From: Nepenthes gracilis
Taxonomy: Eukaryota; Streptophyta; Magnoliopsida; Caryophyllales; Nepenthaceae
Direction of reading: 5' to 3'
DNA length: 64,000 nucleotides
NCBI GenBank assembly: GCA_033239525.1
Contig: BSYO01000026.1
Coordinates: forward strand, 9,410,371-9,474,370
The notes beneath the pieces were generated by a model, which saw nothing but the letters and a program-made list of their open reading frames with translations, did not search any database and was not told the DNA's origin. Position numbers and translations under genes: made by a program. This document shows, piece after piece, positions 62,301 to 64,000 of this stretch. Positions within the stretch are counted from its first letter, which is position 1. Each line of letters begins with the position of its first letter.

Positions 62301-62834
62301 TTTTTCTTCTTTCTCTTCTACTATGTTTCCCTTCTTCCTCTTCCTTTAAGTTATTATTATTATTATTGTTATTGTTATTATTATTAAAAATTTATAGTTT
62401 TACTTAACTTTAGTTGAATAGTAATTCTCAAATAATAGTTAGTTTAAACAGGATCGACAAAAAAAATTTAGGAAGTTATATAGGAATATCTGAATTCAGC
62501 AGTCTAGGAAGAGAGTATATTGAGATGACTAGCACAGTGATACCCACCTGAACATATGTGTTTGCAGCTGTTACAAGATGCACATTCTTGGCCCCAGTAA
62601 AAGCTGAAAATAAACAGCAAGATTTTCATCAGAGGAAAATGATTCGATGACTTCTTCTAGAATTAACAATTCATTTCATCAGCAAATATTTGGAAGTAGC
62701 CAAATCCTGTACCAGTTTTAATTACCAGTTAAAGCATATGAACCGAAGAATTTGGTAAATGAAAGCATCAGTGCACCACATGCCAGACCCACAAACAACA
62801 AGATGGATATCTGATGCTGTACTTCTTTTTCATC
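20286..62834 (-). CDS. DTX46/EDS5-like: MATE efflux transporter, DTX46/DTX47(EDS5)-like, 3' twelve exons of a split gene
   Basis: Multi-pass membrane transporter of the MATE family. The best-known member of this clade, EDS5/DTX47, sits in the plastid envelope and is needed for salicylate synthesis, exporting its precursor isochorismate. Joined exons (minus strand): 62726-62834, 62548-62603, 37019-37074, 34590-34728, 34353-34490, 34209-34277, 34000-34110, 21885-22013, 21634-21711, 21166-21237, 20887-20949 and 20286-20387, totalling 1122 bp or 373 residues plus stop. Every intron has GT-AG ends and every junction keeps frame. Diagnostic stretches are [86 protein letters not shown] and [19 protein letters not shown]. 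Hydrophobic segments fit the C-terminal two thirds of a 12-helix MATE. The N-terminus, with any transit peptide, lies beyond the right edge. Introns of 11,986 and 25,473 bp are packed with mobile DNA, but no coding damage is visible. DTX46 versus DTX47 cannot be decided here. Confidence 0.9.
20887..20949 (-). CDS. MATE exon (63 bp)
   Basis: Encodes [20 protein letters not shown] and W, the penultimate conserved block. Acceptor TTTTTTACAG, donor GTAAACTT. Confidence 0.9.
21166..21237 (-). CDS. MATE exon (72 bp)
   Basis: Encodes [19 protein letters not shown] and SLLLL, the family's AGRDLxFISLSMS motif followed by a helix. Acceptor TTATGTGCAG, donor GTATCTTA. Confidence 0.9.
21634..21711 (-). 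CDS. MATE exon (78 bp)
   Basis: Encodes [20 protein letters not shown] and CEGTLL. It matches the family's MHKVLxPYFxALxVTPxTHSLEGTLL, with Cys replacing the usual Leu of HSLEG. Acceptor CATCTAGCAG, donor GTAAGG. Confidence 0.9.
21885..22013 (-). CDS. MATE exon (129 bp)
   Basis: Encodes [20 protein letters not shown], then [20 protein letters not shown] and IGE: a helix, a re-entrant proline-rich segment and a loop. Acceptor ATCTACAG, donor GTCAGT. First exon after the copia-filled intron. Confidence 0.92.
22271..22958 (-). repeat. 3' LTR of the copia element
   Basis: On the minus strand it begins TGTTAGGTTATGG at 22958 and ends GGGCCCAACA at 22271. A purine-rich tract, GAGAAAAAG, lies just upstream (22959-22972). 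It shares its whole length with 32958-33705, and the family recurs as solo LTRs at 35530-36259 and 61480-62257. Confidence 0.85.
22960..23457 (-). pseudogene. Copia RNase H end
   Basis: Encodes [20 protein letters not shown] (about 23200-23140) and onward to the C-terminus of copia RNase H. It joins in sense to 29411-29608 across the nested insertion: the host sequence duplicated on both sides is GTCGC. Confidence 0.82.
23458..24249 (-). repeat. 3' LTR of the nested element
   Basis: Starts on the plus strand as TGAAAAAGCACG and resembles 28513-29410 along its length. The outer minus-strand start reads TATTTTTATTGG rather than TG, so the end dinucleotide is mutated or the border is a few bases off. 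Confidence 0.75.
24735..25925 (-). pseudogene. Plant-transposon-domain-like ORF inside the nested copia-type element
   Basis: Reading minus from an ATG near 25925, the frame begins MSPRKSR and shifts at least twice. A central block (about 25640-25560) reads [20 protein letters not shown], then a proline-rich [16 protein letters not shown] later block (about 25290-25255) reads [10 protein letters not shown]. The end (about 24890-24735) reads [20 protein letters not shown] and then RDKKGE near the stop. The VRG...IxxxLGI...LPFGxLI pattern is that of the 'putative plant transposon protein' domain found in many plant elements; this assignment is an inference from pattern. The segment is GC-rich relative to its surroundings. 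Confidence 0.5.
25926..26590 (-). other. GC-rich spacer between gag and captured ORF
   Basis: Contains an (AT)n then (TTTA)n run at about 25945-25985 and a GC-rich part with overlapping open frames on both strands. On the minus strand one frame opens [18 protein letters not shown] at 26586, but I recognise no domain. It could be a leader or a further captured piece. Confidence 0.35.
26591..28480 (-). pseudogene. Copia-type gag of the nested element
   Basis: Starts at 28468 with [20 protein letters not shown] followed by [17 protein letters not shown], the copia gag (UBN2) N-terminus. After a shift it continues [13 protein letters not shown] near 28240-28200 and [19 protein letters not shown] near 28060-28005. 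A first CCHC knuckle, [14 protein letters not shown], lies near 27640-27595. A predicted coiled coil ([19 protein letters not shown]) lies around 27330-27250. A second knuckle, [12 protein letters not shown], lies near 26870-26835 and is followed by a stop. Several frameshifts make it non-functional. Confidence 0.8.
28501..28511 (-). other. Primer-binding site of the nested element
   Basis: TTGGTATCAGAG reads on the minus strand just inside the 5' LTR, an exact match to the plant iMet primer site core. Confidence 0.85.
28513..29410 (-). repeat. 5' LTR of the nested element
   Basis: Minus-strand start TGTTAGAGACATTTG at 29410, end TTTTTTCA at 28513. It is 898 bp, about 106 bp longer than the other LTR, with a GC-rich segment near 29150-29210 that is mostly absent from the left copy. 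Confidence 0.8.
29411..32957 (-). pseudogene. Copia gag-pol polyprotein remnant (gag to RT)
   Basis: Minus strand, right to left. Gag start at 32906 with [18 protein letters not shown]. Zinc-knuckle remnant [10 protein letters not shown] near 32195-32165. Protease near 32010-31900 with the active site degraded to [11 protein letters not shown]. Pre-integrase [13 protein letters not shown] near 31630-31590 and SHCMAGK. Integrase core end [12 protein letters not shown]...[17 protein letters not shown] at 31154-31040. RT pieces [17 protein letters not shown] near 30110-30060, and the catalytic YVDD apparently changed to YMND near 29900. RT end [13 protein letters not shown] and [14 protein letters not shown] at 29570-29420. 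Multiple stops and shifts are present. The primer site AAGTGGTATTAAAG lies at 32945-32957. Confidence 0.85.
32958..33705 (-). repeat. 5' LTR of the copia element
   Basis: Minus-strand start TGTTAGGTTATGG at 33705. The end reads GGGCTTAATA at 32958, where the partner LTR has GGGCCCAACA, so the terminal CA has decayed. It is 748 bp against 688 bp for the partner. Confidence 0.83.
33706..33999. other. Remaining MATE intron sequence
   Basis: Original intron between the copia insertion and the exon at 34000. It contains an 18-bp A run near 33797-33815. I see no other feature. Confidence 0.6.
34000..34110 (-). CDS. MATE exon (111 bp)
   Basis: Encodes [20 protein letters not shown] and [17 protein letters not shown]. 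Acceptor TGCTATAG, donor GTAAATG, which opens the 12-kb intron occupied by the copia element. Confidence 0.92.
34209..34277 (-). CDS. MATE exon (69 bp)
   Basis: Encodes [15 protein letters not shown] followed by THTVAAHQ, a strongly conserved stretch in plastid MATE proteins. Acceptor TTATTCTTAG, donor GTTAGTG. In frame at both ends. Confidence 0.92.
34353..34490 (-). CDS. MATE exon (138 bp)
   Basis: Encodes [20 protein letters not shown] and onward to [12 protein letters not shown]: the end of one helix, a loop, and the first helix of the second MATE half. Acceptor ATATCCTTCAG, donor GTATGC. Confidence 0.92.
34590..34728 (-). CDS. MATE exon (139 bp)
   Basis: Encodes [19 protein letters not shown] and a long hydrophobic stretch through [10 protein letters not shown], about two membrane helices. 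Acceptor GGGCTTTCAG, donor GTAAGTTC. Ends in phase 0. Confidence 0.92.
34729..35529. other. MATE intron, no recognised feature
   Basis: The left part of the 2,290-bp intron. Open frames here are short and show no domain I know. Confidence 0.5.
35530..36259 (-). repeat. Solo copia LTR in the 2.3-kb MATE intron
   Basis: Same family as 22271-22958 and 32958-33705. On the plus strand it starts TGTTGGGATCC and ends CATAACGCAACA. The flanks TCTTT (35525-35529) and GCTTT (36260-36264) form a target duplication with one change. No internal copia sequence is attached, so it is a solo LTR. Confidence 0.8.
36260..37018. other. MATE intron, no recognised feature
   Basis: The right part of the same intron, up to the exon at 37019. 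No domain, RNA gene or repeat border was recognised. Confidence 0.5.
37019..37074 (-). CDS. MATE exon isolated between giant introns (56 bp)
   Basis: Encodes [18 protein letters not shown] plus two bases of the next Ser codon. Acceptor TTTCTAG, donor GTGAGC. It is separated from the previous exon by 25,473 bp and from the next by 2,290 bp, so correct splicing depends on recognising a 56-bp exon in a sea of repeats. Confidence 0.9.
37075..38719. other. MATE intron, AT-rich, unassigned
   Basis: The left part of the 25-kb intron. An 89-codon open frame at 37228-37497 (minus) has no domain I recognise. From about 37780 on the DNA is very AT-rich, with (AT)n near 38120. Confidence 0.45.
38720..39198. 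repeat. AT-rich direct repeat, left copy
   Basis: About 480 bp that recurs in the same orientation at 60160-60632. Shared landmarks are the TAGTT...TACT/CC segment near 38790, the TAAAAAATTAAA segment near 38905, the CACTACAAC-like segment near 39003 and the AATAATTAATT segment near 39165. Homology stops just where the viral array begins. Confidence 0.65.
39432..39647 (+). pseudogene. Movement-protein fragment, array copy 1
   Basis: An open stretch of 71 codons in the first array unit, covering the part with [20 protein letters not shown] and the YFNC motif. It ends at a stop after IHLPDLVQ, a position conserved among units. Upstream of the ATG the same module is out of frame or stopped. Confidence 0.65.
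41472..41672 (+). pseudogene. Movement-protein fragment, array copy 5
   Basis: A 66-codon open stretch of the same module, with [20 protein letters not shown] and YFNC. It ends at the same stop position as the other copies (EHLPNLAQ). Confidence 0.62.
42838..43200. other. Foreign insert in the array, copia-LTR-like
   Basis: The array is broken by DNA with a different base composition. It contains a run like CTTCTCTCTCTTTCTCTTCT, then a CTCTCAGAAACGGCGC segment, resembling the R/U5 part of the copia LTRs seen elsewhere (compare 33290-33345). No clean target duplication is visible. Array sequence resumes in a scrambled form around 43120-43290. Confidence 0.5.
45550..45762 (+). pseudogene. Movement-protein fragment, array copy 12
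   Basis: A 70-codon open stretch of the same module, with [20 protein letters not shown] and the motif YFNY in place of YFNC. It ends at the conserved stop after HLPDLT. Confidence 0.62.
47201..47487 (+). pseudogene. Movement-protein downstream segment
   Basis: The last array unit does not loop back but runs on through a further stretch with [14 protein letters not shown] near 47305-47350 and then RSKS/PRSSKA-like residues with stops. This appears to be the natural continuation past the repeated module. It ends at about 47487, where homology to the right inverted arm begins. Confidence 0.5.
47488..47690 (+). pseudogene. Caulimovirid RNase H end
   Basis: Reads [20 protein letters not shown] near 47555-47615, then [14 protein letters not shown] to about 47670. 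A WQ...F-D-xFI-K-x-S(N)xLPxFLTRE pattern is the C-terminus of pararetroviral RNase H. The RT that should precede it is absent on this side: the movement-protein segment is joined directly to RNase H. The same region recurs inverted at about 51690-51860. Confidence 0.65.
47691..49060 (+). pseudogene. Caulimovirid downstream ORF remnant
   Basis: Follows RNase H. Open pieces at 47921-48214 (with [19 protein letters not shown]) and 48433-48756 (with [20 protein letters not shown]) are separated by shifts. A proline- and serine-rich tail with a [10 protein letters not shown] basic patch follows near 48866-48910. This resembles the second ORF described for florendovirus-type endogenous sequences; I infer that from order and composition. 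A precise 77-bp tandem duplication lies at 48091-48244. Confidence 0.5.
48091..48244 (+). repeat. 77-bp tandem duplication
   Basis: Units 48091-48167 and 48168-48244 start ACAGGATAATTCAATTG and are almost identical. Because 77 is not a multiple of 3, the duplication shifts the frame. The matching place in the right arm (about 51210-51290) has one copy only. Confidence 0.85.
49776..52650 (-). pseudogene. Right arm: inverted caulimovirid copy with RNase H and reverse transcriptase
   Basis: Read on the minus strand from 52650 leftward: an RT segment with the catalytic motif YIDDVLVFS (YIDD at 52482-52493), RNase H with its end at about 51790-51690, then the downstream ORF remnant to about 50560 and a non-coding part to the palindrome centre. 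RT is present here but missing on the left arm. Many stops and short indels show it is an old, inactive copy. The RT is cut at 52650 by the LTR. Confidence 0.7.
52651..56958 (+). repeat. LTR with an internal 1.78-kb tandem duplication
   Basis: Starts TGTAAGATCTGAG and ends GGAACGTAACA, the same ends and family as the solo LTR at 13145-15135, but 4308 bp long. The extra length is a tandem duplication: about 52966-54742 and 54743-56557 are copies, each opening with a TATATATA run and a GAGAGAGGAGAGA leader, and each holding the same later landmarks (for example AACCCATGTCTAA near 53304 and 55100). The outer flanks TCTGT and CCCAA do not match, so at least one side was rearranged after insertion. 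Confidence 0.75.
56959..57700 (-). pseudogene. Gypsy-type transposon-domain ORF (antisense to nearby LTR)
   Basis: Minus-strand reading, about 57640-57000, with breaks: [20 protein letters not shown], then [17 protein letters not shown], then [16 protein letters not shown], then [22 protein letters not shown]. This is the pattern of the N-terminal domain seen in the extra ORFs of Tat-lineage gypsy elements (a helix-rich block followed by a W-x-FFFLGGxRWPKDPE-like segment). Several stops are present. The opposite strand has a 116-codon open frame at 57593-57943 that looks like a shadow. Confidence 0.5.
57701..59398. other. Gypsy-derived GC-richer DNA, unassigned
   Basis: Between the antisense ORF and the LTR start. 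Frames up to 96 codons exist on both strands but show no domain I know. GC content is clearly above that of the flanking viral and AT-rich DNA, consistent with one gypsy Tat-like element covering 56959-60160. Confidence 0.35.
59399..60160 (+). repeat. Gypsy Tat-like LTR, plus orientation
   Basis: Starts TGTCGGGGGTTG with a small inverted repeat (GGACCTCCCGACA). A CTATAAATA promoter site lies near 59738 and a CCTCTGGTAAGCCACCCC segment near 60130, a layout common in Tat-lineage LTRs. The right border is set by where the AT-rich repeat begins and is approximate. Confidence 0.5.
60160..60632. repeat. AT-rich direct repeat, right copy
   Basis: Same orientation and order as 38720-39198. The two copies bracket about 21 kb of viral and retrotransposon DNA. 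Confidence 0.65.
60633..61479. other. MATE intron, partly LTR-like
   Basis: No gene. A segment ending at 61092 reads TGTTACGAGTCCCATATCGG on the minus strand, a frequent plant LTR start, so a short LTR remnant may occupy about 60700-61092. A CCATCTCGACG element occurs twice (about 60703 and 60774). Confidence 0.35.
61480..62257 (+). repeat. Solo copia LTR, plus orientation
   Basis: Starts TGTTAGGTTATAGG and ends GAGTCCAACA, the ends of the copia family at 22271-33705, but in the opposite orientation. Flanks CATTT (61475-61479) and CATCT (62258-62262) are a target duplication with one change. A TATATAG site lies near 61825. Inside is a 24-bp unit in four copies (61658-61753), each with GGGTGCCAAG. 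Confidence 0.82.
61658..61753 (+). repeat. Four 24-bp tandem units in the LTR
   Basis: Four units of the form GGAGCAAYYGGGTGCCAAG plus five bases. The other members of this LTR family in the window do not show this expansion. Confidence 0.75.
62258..62547. other. MATE intron end
   Basis: From the solo LTR to the exon at 62548. It holds an interrupted (TTA)n run near 62350-62387. No other feature seen. Confidence 0.55.
62548..62603 (-). CDS. MATE exon (56 bp)
   Basis: Encodes [19 protein letters not shown], where the A codon is split with the previous exon across a 122-bp intron. Donor GTGGGTAT opens the 25.5-kb intron. Ends in phase 0. Confidence 0.88.
62726..62834 (-). CDS. MATE exon, first in the window (109 bp)
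   Basis: Starts in phase 0 with Asp-Glu-Lys-Glu and encodes a helix, [16 protein letters not shown], then TKFFGSYAL. Acceptor ...TGATGCAG, donor GTAATTAA. It ends after one base of an Ala codon. In the family it follows an N-terminal exon ending near SNMVATSLA, which is not seen up to 64000. Confidence 0.88.
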
Positions 62835-63009
62835 CTGCATCAATCATATCCAGTTGATCATAGTCATGGAAAACAGAAAATAGAAGTCAACATAGTAATT
62901 GAATCAATGATTATGCGACTGCATACGAGAGAATGAGAAGAATTTATACCATTGAAACTGAGAAAGAAAAGGAGAACAAAAAAAGTGCAATTCTTGCAAA
63001 TGTGGTACA
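62835..63009. other. MATE intron upstream of the first visible exon
   Basis: Sequence between the exon acceptor and the copia gag remnant. I see no further exon up to 64000. Confidence 0.5.
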
Positions 63010-63750
63010 GTGTGTTTTCTATCCTTCTTTCAATAGTTGTTACTCCTCTTTAACTTGCCACCTCGATCCTTCAATCTTTCATTCCCCTAACCGCTAATGG
63101 ATACCATAAGACTTGAGTCTCTCAAAATCTCATCACTTCCCTTCCGTATAAATTCATTCATAAGTAAAAAAGTGATGAACTCATCAAAGTTAAACATATC
63201 CTTTACAAACAACAGCATTGTGACAAGATGATCATACAAGACAAGCAAATAAGCCAGCAACATCAATGTCTTGTCTTTTTTCTTAATCTTCTCATCAAGT
63301 GTTGATATCTACGTTCAAATCTAGTTAAACTTATTTAAGTGTTTCTCAAAACTTTTCCCTTCTAACAACCAAAAGTTATAGAACTTCTTCTACACATAAA
63401 ATCTCATTGTTAAAAATTTAAACTTGTACCGACCCTCAAACTTTCTCCAAACCTACACTGGATCTAACAAACTAATAATTTCTTGAAGAATATTCTCCAT
63501 AAGATACAACTTGAACTTACAATAAGCAAGATCTGTTATATCTTGCAAATCTTTATCCTTTATTTTCTCCGACTTATTTTCCTTACTCTAAAGTGCTTTT
63601 ATCACTCCTTCCTTAATCAAAATATTTTTCACTCTTTCTTATCAAAAAATAAAACTATTTTACCTATTAAATTGTTTAACACAGAATAACAAGTTTCTCG
63701 ACATTAATTCTATCAAATCGTAATTTTTGTAACTCCAAAAAAGCTACTTT
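63010..63750 (-). pseudogene. Copia gag fragment
   Basis: The minus strand, from about 63700 to 63020, reads with breaks through a copia gag: VWRKFEGRYKFKFL near 63460-63420, EGKSFEKHLNKF near 63360-63325, and MLLAYLLVLYDHLVTMLL near 63270-63215. Frameshifts and stops are frequent. Protease and pol are missing; the gag ends at about 63010 against MATE intron sequence, so the 3' part of this element has been lost. Confidence 0.7.
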
Positions 63751-63761
63751 ATGATACCACT
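63751..63761 (-). other. Primer-binding site of the copia remnant
   Basis: On the minus strand AAGTGGTATCAT follows directly on the LTR end AACA, matching the iMet primer site core TGGTATCA. Confidence 0.75.
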
Positions 63762-64000
63762 TGTTAGGATTCGACCAAAACATGTATAATTGGCGTAGCG
63801 AAATAAATCCGAATCCCATCAAACGTTAACCACTAAATTCGTGACTATAAAGAATATAATGTTGCAATGATTTTTAATATGAGAAATCCTTCTGAAACAA
63901 AAGAAATACGGAATAAATTTTGAACAAATCTACTATAATGATAATGTTGGTTACAAAAATAATCCCCTCTGAAATCCTTTTACAACAATAAGAGTGAAAG
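63762..64000 (-). repeat. 5' LTR of the copia remnant, cut by the window edge
   Basis: On the plus strand it opens TGTTAGGATTCGACC, i.e. ends ...AATCCTAACA on the minus strand. It continues past 64000. It also contains the line TAATATGAGAAATCCTTCTG, as other copia LTRs do near their 3' end. Confidence 0.7.

Noticed and set aside
1..64000. tRNA, rRNA and miRNA genes
   Set aside because: I found no cloverleaf-like box A/box B pair or rRNA stretch that I could support by eye; the tRNA-like strings present are primer sites of retrotransposons.

Overview
The window is nuclear DNA of a flowering plant, and almost all of it is repeats. Evidence for a plant is tRNA-iMet-type primer sites on LTR retrotransposons, intron-rich coding sequence with GT-AG borders, and an endogenous caulimovirid (plant pararetrovirus). 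I cannot name the species.

Only one host gene is clearly present. It is a minus-strand MATE transporter of the DTX46/DTX47(EDS5) plastid clade. Twelve exons can be placed between 62834 and the stop codon at 20286. They join in frame without a stop (373 residues), so the gene looks functional although its coding exons are spread over 42.5 kb. The 5' exons lie beyond the right edge. Two introns are giant: 11,986 bp (22014-33999) and 25,473 bp (37075-62547).

Layout. 1-1083: Ty3/gypsy pol fragment (minus) cut within reverse transcriptase by a LARD-like element (1084-9457, 2.66-kb LTR, non-coding interior). 9453-10817: gypsy-type LTR (minus). 10818-12500: broken Ty1/copia gag-protease and LTR-like tail. 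12500-17400: unassigned GC-richer repeat DNA holding a solo LTR (13145-15135, TSD AAGGT/AAGGC) and another LTR-like start. 17400-20000: AT-rich DNA with no recognised gene. 20000-22013: 3' part of the MATE gene.

The 12-kb intron is mostly one Ty1/copia element (22271-33705, TSD TCCAT/TCTAT). It is itself split by a non-autonomous copia-type element (23458-29410, perfect TSD GTCGC) that has gag but carries a plant-transposon-domain ORF where pol should be. The 2.3-kb intron holds a solo LTR of the same copia family (35530-36259).

The 25-kb intron holds the most unusual structure. An 8-kb array (39200-47200) is made of at least fifteen degenerate copies of a caulimovirid movement-protein module, in a higher-order pattern of about 560+560+260 bp. 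It runs into a caulimovirid RNase H and downstream ORF, then a large inverted repeat centred near 49769 whose right arm also keeps reverse transcriptase (YIDD near 52490). After that come an LTR with an internal 1.78-kb tandem duplication (52651-56958), a gypsy Tat-like antisense ORF and LTR (56959-60160), a second copy of the AT-rich repeat that precedes the viral array, and a solo copia LTR (61480-62257). The window ends in another copia gag and LTR (63010-64000).

All coordinates come from reading by eye. Exon and most LTR borders are base-level; array and fragment limits are approximate.
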